Origin: Prunella strophiata
Lineage: Eukaryota; Chordata; Aves; Passeriformes; Prunellidae
DNA: 64,000 bases
NCBI GenBank assembly: GCA_036583965.1
Contig: JAZBQD010000027.1
Location: 25,117,001-25,181,000, forward strand
Reading direction: 5' to 3'
Below the pieces are notes generated by a model. That model saw only the letters and a list, made by a program, of their open reading frames with translations. It was not told where the DNA came from and made no database searches. Within the stretch, counting starts at the first letter, position 1. Every line of letters starts with the position of its first letter. A program made the position numbers and the translations under genes. This document shows positions 35,501 through 46,000 of this stretch, piece by piece.

Positions 35501-36923
35501 CTGCTCTGGGGCTGTTTCTGACAATGCTCTGAAAGAAGAGTAAAAGCAAGTCTGATGCTAGTAACTTGCAAAGTAGTCATTCTCTCTAGTTGTTTTTCTA
35601 GCCAACTTAGGTTTCTGTGCTAGAGTAACTCTGTGTAAGCTGTGTGTCTTGGATATTAATGTCCTTGCTCTGTCAATTTATCAAATGAACTGAAAGATGC
35701 AAACCATCATCTTATTATGTGTTTGGAAGAAGGTAATGTGTGGAAGACTGCAAATCTTGAGTTTGTGTTTCAAATGCAGGAATCTGGAGAGTTCCTTACC
35801 TAGCTGACTAAAGCAAGATTCATAAATGTCAGACATAGGTGGTGATTTAAAGACTAGAGGAATGTAAATACCTCCTGTCCCTCAGTGGGAGTGGTGTGGG
35901 TGGCAGGAAGAGATAAAAATCATCTTGTAACCTTGTCCTAACACTTCTACTTTTTCCTGCATGTTAAACAGAGGTTTTCAGTGGGCTGCTGGTATCCTGC
36001 TGAGTAGTTGGCTAATTGGGCTCTAGTGATGTCTGTCTTGGCATCCTGTCAGCACTGAATTCCTGCTGCCCAGCCATCCTTGCTGCTGCAGGAGTGTCTC
36101 ACAGCCCCCTTGCGCCCTGACAACAGAAGCAGCCTAGAGAGCAAGTATCCAGTTTTTGAACAGCTGTGGTTGAATTGCTGCTTGTTTGTCATTTCACTAG
36201 TTTTCTCCTCCACACTGAGTTAAAAAAGACAAACATCAGCTGTCATCTGTGGCTGAGACATAAGTGAACATTCCTGAAATGTAAAGTTAATTTGAATTCT
36301 TAAGCAAAAATGCAGAGGGGCTTCCTCTGACTCAGCTCCTGCCTCCTTGCAAACTCCCTCTGTCATTGCCATCACTGGTTCTGCGTGGGGCTGCTGAGAG
36401 ATGAGACAGCTGTTAATTCTTTCCTAAGATAAGGTGTCTTGTGTCTTGTAATAATATATGGCTCCTTCCAGCTTGCTGTGGCACTTTAGCTGTGGGGACT
36501 GGGGGATTATTGTTGTGTAGTCTTGTTGTTCTGGTTTTTTAATTATCCATTTCCTGACCTTCTACTTCTTTGTAAATTTTGAGAGATAATTAAGATCAGG
36601 GCAGCTAATGAGCTGAGTGTGCACTAATTGCACCCTCTCGATTTTTTTACATACATTTGCAGGCACCTCATTCTCTTGGAGAGTCCTCAGTGCCTGCTGT
36701 CTTAGTCAAGTCTGTGGAAGACCTTTACACCTCCTTTATTTACTCCAGGCAACCAGCAGAAATGAGACAAGATGACCCAGATCAGATAGAAAGTTTTTCC
36801 AGTAGGGCCCAACTTTATGAAGCTGTCCATCCCAGTGTTGGACTCATGGCAGCACCATTCATGCTGTGCCCCTTGGACAGTATGAACAGATCCATCAGTC
36901 AAAATTGGCTGGCAGAAAGTTGA
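23286..36923 (+). CDS. TDRD5: TDRD5 (Tudor domain-containing 5), reading frame broken at four points
   Basis: Firm exons: 23286-23525, 24493-24869, 30306-30510, 31163-31369, 32404-32470, 33424-33624, 34463-34622 and 36663-36923; a weaker candidate lies at 27323-27453. Known role: a germ-granule (chromatoid body) protein with N-terminal LOTUS domains and a Tudor domain, needed for piRNA biogenesis and transposon silencing in the male germline. LOTUS1 and LOTUS2 and an extended Tudor domain are clear. The third LOTUS domain was not found. As written, the frame is interrupted by a one-base gain near 23395, a stop at 24867, a one-base loss near 30500 and a one-base gain near 34616. Correct splice sites and conserved residues flank each break, so this is either a young pseudogene or a functional gene with consensus errors. 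FAM163A follows downstream, as in human 1q25.2. Confidence 0.9.
24493..24869 (+). CDS. TDRD5: TDRD5 exon, LOTUS domain 2
   Basis: Acceptor CTGTTGCAG ends at 24492. The exon reads [19 protein letters not shown], a basic linker, then LOTUS2: [39 protein letters not shown] and AGSLLV. An in-frame TGA (24867-24869) stands directly before a strong donor GTAAGT at 24870. Two lost bases in CTGGTCTGAGTAAGT (one C, one G) would account for it, giving LLVL- plus a split codon, as in relatives. Confidence 0.9.
24899..26558 (+). repeat. 30-bp minisatellite in TDRD5 intron, about 55 copies
   Basis: The unit includes GAGGTGCCTCAAGGTGAGGC followed by TCAGGAGGAA. Copies appear identical. The array begins about 30 bp after the donor of the LOTUS2 exon. 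Every unit contains CAAG/GTGAGG, a near-consensus 5' splice site. The period is a multiple of 3, and the frame [10 protein letters not shown] is open for more than 600 codons, but that frame is not continuous with the LOTUS exon. Confidence 0.97.
27323..27453 (+). CDS. TDRD5: Candidate TDRD5 linker exon
   Basis: Acceptor TTGTCTTTGCAG and donor CAG/GTAGGT flank an open segment reading [13 protein letters not shown] and later VDLGDHLKQ, ending phase 0. Composition and the ending resemble the poorly conserved linker before LOTUS3 in other species. The match is weak, so the call rests mainly on splice sites and position. Confidence 0.4.
29225..29402 (+). mobile_element. CR1 LINE 3' tail
   Basis: Contains CAAAAAACATTTGGACAATG, GTGGTGGGATTCTTGGGGTG, GGACTTAACTCAG and AATATTCTATGATCT. 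This is the forward CR1 3' terminus inside the TDRD5 intron. Confidence 0.8.
30306..30510 (+). CDS. TDRD5: TDRD5 exon at the start of the extended Tudor region
   Basis: Acceptor CCCCTCGCAG ends at 30305. The exon reads [20 protein letters not shown], then [20 protein letters not shown], the family hallmark before the Tudor core. The frame hits TGA at 30507 after DLMLR. One lost base in CTGATGTTGAGATGAG would restore LM-x-EMR and then split an arginine codon at donor GTGGGA (30511), which fits the next exon exactly. Confidence 0.9.
31163..31369 (+). CDS. TDRD5: TDRD5 exon, Tudor core
   Basis: Acceptor CATCTTTTACAG ends at 31162. The exon completes arginine, then reads [35 protein letters not shown] and [16 protein letters not shown]. 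The aromatic residues typical of Tudor methylarginine cages are present (WWYR, FYADYG). It ends CTCAA before GTAAGT at 31370. No internal stop. Confidence 0.93.
31393..31880 (-). mobile_element. CR1 LINE fragment with remnant of ORF2 3' end
   Basis: The reverse strand encodes recognisable CR1 reverse-transcriptase tail pieces ([20 protein letters not shown], then [17 protein letters not shown]) with a frameshift and 5' truncation. The family is identified from the characteristic order of segments. It sits in a TDRD5 intron in antisense orientation. Confidence 0.85.
32404..32470 (+). CDS. TDRD5: TDRD5 exon ([20 protein letters not shown])
   Basis: Acceptor GTGTTTTAG ends at 32403. The 67-nt exon reads [18 protein letters not shown] followed by VKPVE, the conserved segment after the Tudor barrel, and ends before GTAGGT at 32471. 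It is intact and in phase with both neighbours. Confidence 0.93.
33424..33624 (+). CDS. TDRD5: TDRD5 exon, end of extended Tudor (SN-like) region
   Basis: Acceptor CCTCTTCAG ends at 33423. Sixty-seven codons read [57 protein letters not shown] and ENIPSQ. It ends phase 0 before GTCAGG at 33625. Strong family match and no lesion. Confidence 0.93.
34463..34622 (+). CDS. TDRD5: TDRD5 exon with in-frame stop near its donor
   Basis: Acceptor TTTGTTCTAG ends at 34462. The exon reads [17 protein letters not shown], then an acidic stretch to LNGAEL and TGA at 34616-34618. The donor CCAG/GTGAGA lies four bases further on. As written the exon ends in phase 1, but the next exon needs phase 0. Removing one base (CTGTGACCAG to CTGGACCAG) removes the stop and repairs the phase together. 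Confidence 0.88.
34623..36662. other. Last TDRD5 intron
   Basis: About 2.0 kb of intronic DNA between two assigned exons. No transposon, RNA or extra exon was recognised. Confidence 0.65.
36663..36923 (+). CDS. TDRD5: TDRD5 terminal coding exon
   Basis: Acceptor ACATTTGCAG ends at 36662. The exon opens phase 0, reads [20 protein letters not shown], then [14 protein letters not shown] and [13 protein letters not shown], and stops at TGA 36921-36923. The C-terminal region is poorly conserved in this family; weak similarity to the human KLEEFCTSL and FSSSRAITLY pieces supports it. A polyadenylation signal lies 119 bp beyond the stop. Confidence 0.75.
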   Translation, partial: APHSLGESSVPAVLVKSVEDLYTSFIYSRQPAEMRQDDPDQIESFSSRAQLYEAVHPSVGLMAAPFMLCPLDSMNRSISQNWLAES

Positions 36924-37041
36924 GCTGTCTGTTACTGTACTGTGAGTTTTGCAGCCCCTCTTGGGTATCCTAAGGGTTGTTCCTGGTGTTGCTGGAACAA
37001 ATGGAAATGTTGGTGTTTCTGTGGGCTGGAGATGCCACAAT

Positions 37042-37047
37042 AATAAA
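37042..37047 (+). terminator. Polyadenylation signal AATAAA, probable TDRD5 3' end
   Basis: Canonical AATAAA in CACAATAATAAATAGC, 119 bp after the proposed TDRD5 stop. A T/GT-rich stretch follows at about 37068-37080 (GGTTGACCTTTGTG). This supports 36663-37065 as the terminal exon. Confidence 0.6.
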
Positions 37048-37065
37048 TAGCTGGATGCAATGTAT

Positions 37066-40000
37066 TGGGTTGACCTTTGTGCAGCAGAATGGATTTCTAG
37101 TTGTTTAATGGGAACAAAATGAATTGAGAGTTAGTTCTCTCATTGTTAGGTTTTGTTCTCTTTTCTAGACTTTCTGCTGCTTGCATGTAGAAATATTTGT
37201 TTTTCCACTCCAGTGTTCATTTCATACTGAGTCTCCCAGTCTCTCAACCACAGGGAACTAAAGCATTTTGTAAACCCCATGAGTTCCCTGTGTGGGTGCT
37301 TGTCTTCCATCTTCCAAATGATGGAAGAATTTACAACACCCATACAAGAGTTGCTCAGTTTACAAGGTGGATTAAGTGACTTGCCAAAGGCAGTGGCTGT
37401 TTATGCCTTGGAACTTTCTCTCTGGAGTTCCCTAGACAAAACCTACTGAATTCACATCTGATTTCCCACCTCTGGGGAAGTGGAGGTGGAGCAGCAGGAG
37501 GAGAGGGAGAGGGGTCCTTGCATTATACCGTGTCAGGCTCATCAAAGAGGTGTGCAGTAGCAAGTTTTCTTTCCATGACTTGGTGAGGTCTAGGCAAAAG
37601 GGATTTCAGTCTAAACTGGATCTCTTGGATTTGCTTGTGTAGATTTGACCTTTCTTTTGTGTTCCTCTTTATGCAGATGAAGAAAACATGAAGACCAACA
37701 CCTTCCCAGGAGTCTCATGGTTGGCCTCTGCCATGCTCTGAGCTCTGTGACCAAGGGCCACCTCAGGAACTGTGTGTCCCTCCTGCCCTGCTCTCTGCAG
37801 TGTTGGCAGCTGCATGATTGGCCACTTCCCATGCATACTTCCAGTGGCTGCCCAGCCTGAGAAGGAAGGTGTGATAGAGGGGAGAAGCTAGAGCTGCTGC
37901 CAAGGAAGGCTGTCTGAAACAGCACAGACTCTCTGTATGACCATGCTGTTGGGGCTTTTTTGTTCAGAAACATTTAATCCCTTGAAAAAACCTGAAGTGT
38001 GATATCTCAAGTGTACCCAGCATGTGTGATAAATGTTAGTTTTACTTTCAGGAGAGTAGTTTGGTTTTGTTGTACCGGTGGTGTACTGGGTTACTGCTCT
38101 TTAATACAATGGTTCAGGAGAACATCCAAGTGTCACATTGTGTTATGTAGCCTTTAAGTTTAAGAGAGGGAAACTGGCTCCCCCATCCCTCCTTCCTTCA
38201 GTGCATGAACTGTTTCGACATTGTGTAGGGATGTGATTTTGGTTTTTAACACAGTGGCTGCTCTACACACTCCTTGCTGTGAGGAGAGCCAAAGAAACCT
38301 CCTTCCCCAAGAAGAAAATGCTATGATTTGTTGTATGTCATGTATACAAAGTGTCAGAAATATCATCTTAAAGATATGGAATAAAATCTGTAAGGAATCC
38401 AGTGAGAGAGAGCCTGAAGCTTGACCATGTTTGTGTAGCTCTTTGCCTGTGGCAAGTGATCCTAATGGGTGTTAATGCAGAGAAAAGCTGTGAAAACAGA
38501 AGTGCCCTGGTTAGGAATGCTGGCATCCAGCTGTTTTTCTGGTACCTGGAGTGTTCCTCACATCTTCAGGGGCTTCAAGGGCCATTCTGTGCCCACCTGC
38601 AACCCTGCCAGAGGTATCTTCCTCTGCAAACCACCAAGAAAAGCTGAGTTATATTAGCAGTAATACTGGAATGGGTAAAAGCCCAGCATAAGACATTTGT
38701 GGATTGGACTAGTTGATCTTTAAAGCTCTCTTCCAACCCAAACCATTGTATTATTCTTTCACTTTTTTTAATTTCAGCATTGAAGGGCGGTTTGGGATGT
38801 AAAACAGCTAAAAACCAAAAATCTGTGGCTGGTTAGGAAGCAGCTGCTGGGAAAGCTAATGAAGGAGATGGAAGGAGAATGCTGAGGAGCAGGGGCTGTC
38901 CAGCCCTGTGGGGAGCTTCAGAGGTTTCCTGACTTCTCTGATGCCACAGTTTGGATTGGGGCACTCACTGCATATTTTTGTCATTCATCACTGAAAATTC
39001 CAAAAGGCACAGGATGTCTCCCAGACCCAACCTGCCACCTTCCTGGGCTGCAGCAGGGCCTGATCTTGGAAGAGCTGTTGGTGTCGCTGTAGGACACAAC
39101 ATGACATGGACAGCAGCTCTTTGCAAGGTGCGAGAGAGCAAAAAGAGGAAGTTTATTGAATTCTGACTTCATTTATAGTTTTCTGAAATCCCAGTGTCAT
39201 TGGAGGGTGACAGTGCCACCTCCTCAATGCCACTGGACAACCCAACAGTCCATCATCAAGTTACTCTTCCTCCACAGAGGAATGCAAAACAATAAGTTAT
39301 TTACAAAAAGTGTGTGAGAAAGTTCTGCACACAAATGTAAACATCAGAAGGCTTTAGAGAAACTTAAAAAATCAGGGCGACACTGTCAGTGTGTCCCTGC
39401 TGCTGCTGGGTCACTGCTAGGTGGCAGCCAAGGCCAGCGCTCAGCAGCTCAGCTCCCTGCAGCCTCAAACTCCTCTGCGGTCTGGGAGGCAGAGGGAGGT
39501 GAGGAGCTGGAGAACATCCTGCTCAGTGGGCAGGTCCCCTAGCCCAGCAGGAGCTGCCTCTGTCTCGCTCCCTGCCTGGGGTGCACCAGGCCCCCAGGCT
39601 GCCTGGGCATGTGACTAGGAGCTCTGGGGATGGGTCCCAGTGCTGTTTCAGGGAACTGAGAATGGGGTGATGCTATGGGGTCTGGAAGGTGCTGTGTGGA
39701 TGCTGGGAGTTTACATGCGTGCAGAAAGGTAGCAGCAAATCTGTGGGAGGGAGCCAGCAAGTGTTAAACGGTATCCCTGTGATTTGGGAACTCTCCAACC
39801 TGCCAGTTTAAGTATGGAGGGAGCATATTCTGGGCACATCACTTTTTGCCCTCTGGGTACCTGTTGAAGGAGGGCTACAGGGCCTTGCTGCTATTCCATG
39901 TACCTTTCCTCATGCTAATCAGGATTTCTTTTTTTTTTTTTTTTGAAGTTTTGCCATTCGCATGTTGTCTCCAAGTGCTTGGTTAGTTTTCCATGCACTT

Positions 40001-43000
40001 TCAATCACAATAAAAGGTGAAGAGCTGAACCTTACCCTTAGCCTGGACCCCCCCAGCACCCGAGGGACAGAAAACCCACCTGGAGTTGCTCCCCTGCTCT
40101 GGGTGATCTGAGCTGCTCTTCCCAGCTGTGTGATGGCATCTCCCTTCCCAGAGCAGTTCAGCTCACATTCCTCATGCCCAGCAGGTCCCTGTTTGTACAT
40201 TTGTTGCCTAAGGCAGTGGAAAAAAGACAAAGATGCTTCAGGGACTGGAAAGTGATGCTGTATTCATATCCTTGCTCTTGGGTACTGCTGTGTGCCAGTG
40301 CCAGGTGGTGGGGAAGGAGGGGTGGCTGTGCCAGGCACTGAGATAAACCTTGTCAATTTTTGGGGAACCCAGAACCACAGAGGTGTCTGATGGAAGAAGG
40401 AGGGTGCTCTGCTCTGCAACAACCGTGTCCCTGTAGGTGTCATGCCCCTCCTGGAGGGATCTGGAGTCGTCCCCCTTCCTCCTCCTTGTGGGGGATCTCC
40501 TTGGGGCACTGGGGAGCCTAGTGTGGATGCCCCTCATCCCAGGGTGTGCATGTAAAGGAATTCTGCTCCTCCAAAGGAGCTTGGGATGGGGCTGCTTTCC
40601 CCTCCTTTGCCCCTGTTTTCCCCCTTCCCTACAGCTGTGGGGTAGCTGTGCTGACAGCAGAGGTGATCAACTCAGAGTCCCTGGGGAGAGCACCAAAATG
40701 TTTAGAGGAAATTAAAAATTGAAAGGCAATGCAGCTCTGCATCTCTCCCTAAAAGCTGGGGTTAAGCCAAACACCAGCAAGATGTGTGCTCCAGGGATTT
40801 GCTAATGGACTCGGGGTCAGGAGGGGTCTGGGGTCAGCCTTGGCAGGTGGATGGAGCTGTGGGCTGGGCGGCTCTTCCCCTGCTGGGCTGGTGGGAAGCA
40901 GGTGAGAGCAGAGTCACACCTGGACCACCTCAAGAAGGACCCAGGTACCCCTGGCACGTGGGTGGGCCTGGGAAGGGTGAGTAGAAGTGCTTCAGGCAGG
41001 GATTTTGTTTAGGGGGTGTATTTATGGAAGAGTTTCTCTTGGCTGCACTGGTAATCGGGTACTTTGAGTTTTAAATGGGATGTCAGGGAGGATTTGCCTG
41101 GAGAGGAGGATGCGAAGTGACAGCTCGCTTTGGATGAGCAAAGTGCAGCAAAGGTGGCCAAACACCTCCCTTCCTGCTGGTGTTGCAGGCAGGCAGGAGC
41201 TGGAGCTCGGGTTTCCCAGGCAGCCCTCCGGGGGTACGGGTGGTCCTGGGCTGGCCCTGCAGTGGTCACTGTGACTCTGCCATCTCAGCGAGGGTGGCAT
41301 TTTCCAGATTGATACCTCAGCCCATCCCTCCCCACCCCTCTGCACTTTTGAGTCAAGCCATGCTCTGCAACGTGGAGTTCAGTTGAGAAAATCATTTGGG
41401 CTTGAAAACCAAAATTGAATGCTTCTGACCCGAAGAACGTTTGTGTTTTTATTTTTAGATGGGTTTTTTTGAGATGGAAATTGAATCTTTTCCTTGTTTG
41501 GGGAGGATAAAAGTGCATTCAATCCTGCATCAGATTATTTCACTTGACCCACGAGTAAATGCTTTTCTTTCCTCTGACCTGGAAGGCTTTCTTTTTCTTT
41601 CCATTTGGCAAGAAAAAGGGAAAAGCCAAATCTTGGTACAGGTCACTGCAAAACAAGGTCTGGAGCTGGAGCTTTTCAGCCTGAGCACTGTGCCAAGACC
41701 CATCAGCTCTTCCCACCAGTCCCTGGAGTGGCTCCCTTCTTCTTGCAGTAAAAAGCTCTGGTTTTGCCTTGCATTTTGCTGTGACAAAATGACTGCCGGG
41801 CAGGAGAGCAGCCTCTGGCTGCTGGGATTCGGCTGACCAGAGATGGGGACAGTGGTTGTGCCTTGATGGCCTTTTGGAGGACTTCACTGGGATGGTTCAT
41901 GCAAGCTGGCCACCACTGCATCTCTGCAAAGGCCTGTTTGGGTGGCTTTGGGGGAAATGCCAAGATATTCCTGATGGCAGGAAGGAATATGAAGGGAATG
42001 GGGGGCAGCAATTATGCTGGAGCATCCCTTGGTGGGAAATGGGTCAGTGCTGCCTTTGGAGTGGACCAGAGCTGTGCTCTGGGGCTTGGTGCTGGCTGCA
42101 GGGATCTGTGCACACCCTGTCCCACAGAAAGAGGGGCTGTAGCTGTCCTCCTGAGCACCCCTTGCATCCAAGGAAGGTCTTCTATCTTCTCTCCATCTTG
42201 GACCTAGCTGCTCAGGTGTCATTTCCAGGGTCAGTGGCACCACTCCAAGCACAGCATTCAAAGGAGAGGGAGAAAGGAAGGAGCTCCTTGTGGAATGCTT
42301 TGACCTCGCAGGCAGCAAGAAGAAGGGGGGCAGATGGCATGGGATGTTCTGCATCCAAAGTTTAGGACCACTTGGAATTGGGACTGCTGCTGGTGAAACC
42401 CTTTCCTGGTGCTGCTGCAGGAGGGGAAGATTGGCTCCTTCCTACTGACAATGAGTTGCAGGGCAAGTGAAGAGGGCTTGGGATGGACGAGGCTCCCCCT
42501 GGCCCCTGCTGCCCTCACCCTGCATGAGCAGGCTCCTCGTCCCCACCCTGCTGCCAGGAGGTTTCTTTTCTGATTCAGCTCTTCCAGGGCAGAAGCTGAT
42601 TACGGAGGGGTTGCGATCTCACTTGTGCTTTTAATCCCACTGCTGTCAAGCTCCATTAGGAGGTTTGGCATCATCTCACTACCTCTGGGGCTGGGCCGCT
42701 GTTTGCCCAACCTGAAATGAGGACAAGTCTGGGCTACGCTGCAGCAAGCAGGGGCCGGGGAGGCAGGGATGCTTTTGGAGCCATGGCTGCTCCCACTGCT
42801 CTCCCCAGCACTTCCAGACATAGGGAGGGGCTGCAAGAAGTGTGAGACCAACTCGTTTTGGTGGCCTGGCCACTTTGGGAGTGGGATGGTGGCGAGAGCC
42901 ACTCCCCAGGCACTGAAGGTGCTCGGAAACCTTCCGGCGCTGCAGCCTCAGCCCACGCACTGCTCCAGCTGCATTTGGGTGACCCGGGACCGACCTCCCC

Positions 43001-46000
43001 CCGCTGCCGCCGCACACGTGTGTGTGTGTGAGTGGCCGTGGCCGGGCTGCGTGCAGAGCCGGGCATCCCTCTCCTGCTGCCGCATGCGGCGGAGCAGGGG
43101 GCTGCAGGAGGGGAAGCTGATGGGCCAGGAGCTGGGGCTGAGCGTCCTTCCCTGCCTCACAAATTGGGCTGCACGGCTCGGCAGTGCGATGGGAAGGTGC
43201 TGTCGCTCATCTCTGTCCTGGCCACCGATGCCTCATGAGTAGCTCCCTGGATTTCCAGGCCCATATGCTGCAGGAGGCTGTCCTAGGACCAGCCTGGCTC
43301 ATCACTGCTCTCCTGGGCTTGTTCTCAGCAGTTTTGAAGCTCTGTCTGCCCTGCTTGCAGTTACCCAGAAAGGAGCTGATATATGTCCAGAACATGAGGA
43401 AGGGCGGGGAAGGTGGGAATGCAGAGAGTCAGAGCCATACAGGCTGCTCGGGGCTGTCTGGGTGGTCATTGGATAATGGTTCAATCTTCCCTGATCTCCC
43501 TCTCACCCGTGCCAAAGGAGAGTAAAGTCAGGCTTAGCAGACCACGTCCAGGAGCAGCCAGTGCCAGCATTTGGGCAGGCACTGCTGTCTTCATTATGGC
43601 CAGAGTGTGACTTTGGAAGGCTCCTGTGCAGCCAGGAAGGTTGGAGAGGGCTCTGCTCCCTAAAGAAAGAGGGGAGAAAACCTTCTAGTGGAGGTCTTAG
43701 CCCTGCCCTGTGCTGGGGCTTAGGGGTGCTGGTTTGGGTTGGGGTAGCACCACTCGTCCACCTCACTGATGGCTCCTGAAGCTTGCCAGTACATGAGCCT
43801 GACTTCTTCTCTGTGGGTTTGCCCCGTGCTGCCCTGTCACATGGATGGTCCCTGGAGGATGCTCCAACCAAACAATGGAGATTGTGTTCCCATGAGCCTG
43901 GAGGGGTGCTTGGTGTATGTGTGGTAAGGTCACTCTTGGCTGCAAGGGGTTAATTTTCTGTTCTGTCTGTCTTTCCCACTGCACTAAGCATCACTCAAAC
44001 TCCCCCTTTGGGGCTGTCATGGGCTTTTCCCTGTGCCTGCTGCTGGCCCTGCTTGGAGCCACGTGAACCACAAATCCCTCTGGGCATGTTTTCCCTACCA
44101 ACCCAGGGCTGTGGCTGTGCCCACAGTGATCGATGGGCCTCTGCCAAGACAAGCAGGGCTGTGGCTTGGCAGACACAGAGACCCTTCAGCAATCGATACA
44201 CCAAGAAAATCCCTGGCTCTCATAAGAGCATCACCTCCCTGCAGCCCATCTCCCCTAACCAGGGGAGCACTGGAGCAGGGTAAAACCTCCTTGCTGTAGA
44301 GCCCCAGGTTGCTCACAAGGTGGGGCATTTCCTTCCTGGAGCCAGGAAAAGCAGCTCAGATCCATCAAATATTTAAGCTTCATGTTTGTGGGTGGGCAAA
44401 AGGAAAGCTGTGTCTCATGCCAGAGCTGTATCCACTAGTGATGGAAAGGGTATCAGCACTTTCCCCATGGGATCCCTGTGTTGGCTGGGAAAAACCCTGC
44501 CTCCTCACATGTGCTGGGCAAAGAGGGTAAAAATCAACAGGTTTGATTTTTCCAAACTTTTGGAATTTATCCAAGTTTTCTATGGACACCACCATTTATG
44601 TAGCTGTCCCAGTGGATACAGCTGGTGGTGCTGTCCCTTCCCCCTTTTTTATCCCAAACTTGCCCAGACCCCATGAGAGGGAGCCTGTTCCCTTTGTGTG
44701 GCTCACTCTGTGTCTCCTAGGGAGGATGAACCTGGAGGGATGTGTTTACTCAGCTCAGGGCAAGCATCCCAGTTTTAGACTGAACAGTCCACAATGTAAT
44801 TTGGGATATTTTCCCCACATCTGAACTATCTCAAGGTAAGGTAAAGTGCATCCTTAGCTCCTGGCAAGGTGTAGGAGCACACAGGTAAAGTACCCCATGG
44901 GCTACCCAGATTTACCCTCCACAGCTTTAAATTCTGTCCCTTGATCCCCCTGGATTTTCAAGCTTTTGGACTGAGCCAGCTGAAGAAGGGAAGCAGCTCT
45001 TGCTCCCAGGCTGATGCTCTGGGAGTGCGAGGGGTTAATACTACCCTGCTGCCTAATCACAGCCCAAAGCTGTAAGCCCCCACCCCGCGGGAACATCATT
45101 GCAGCTCTGGATGTAAAGTACTCAAGCCTGAGCTTTAATGATGTTTATCTTTGGGAAGGAGAAAGCATAACTCTTGGCTAACGATATTAGCCGAGGCTCA
45201 TTCTGTCTCTCCTCCAGCGAAGACAGATGGGCAGCCCTGTGTGTCCTGTGTGTCCCTGTGCAGTGTGGACAGCCCTGCTCCTCGACACCGGGCTGGAGTT
45301 CCTAGATAGCTGCAGTGATGGAGAAAGATTCTCTTTTGGGCAATGCACCCTCCCTTCACCAGCTTCTGGGGGAAAACAACCATCTGCCCATTCAGTGGGT
45401 GTGCAGGTGCCACGGCACATCTCTCCCCCAGCCCACTGGCGTGGGGGGCTCTCTGCACTCCCCCAAACACATCAGACTGGGGGGGAGTGCAGCCGCACAG
45501 AGACCTTCCTCTGACACTGGTGCCTGGCTATGTGTGATCCCTGGACTGCAGGATGGGTACATCCCTCAGATAAGGGAGATGTCAGGGCTGCTGGGGAGCT
45601 CCTGTTGAATGTTCTTTGTGTGGCTGAGCTCGTTTTTCAGTGTTCGTGCAGGCCAAGTGAACCCACCGAGGTGTACAATGGCTGATGAATGCACATCTGC
45701 CATGGGAAATGTGCTGTGCAGGGGGAAGCTGTGCATTAGCTCCCTTGAGCTCTCCCCAGCAAGCAGGCAGGCTTGGGAGGCTGTGGCCATATGCTCCTGG
45801 GTGGGGATGAGGGGGATGAAGGTCCAGTGAGGGGTGAGGGTATTACAGGATCATGCTGAGACACTGTAACCTATGCATCCAGTCACCCCACCACCCGAAA
45901 CATGCTCTGGCTAACTCCTGAGGATCTTTCCATGTGTTAATCCCTCATTTTCAGCCCAGAAGCCCTGATGTTGAGTGTACAAGGCAACTAGAGAGCTTGA

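Noticed and set aside
39176..39420. Possible LTR or noncoding exon remnant downstream of TDRD5
   Set aside because: No terminal repeats, primer-binding site or splice sites could be identified by eye.
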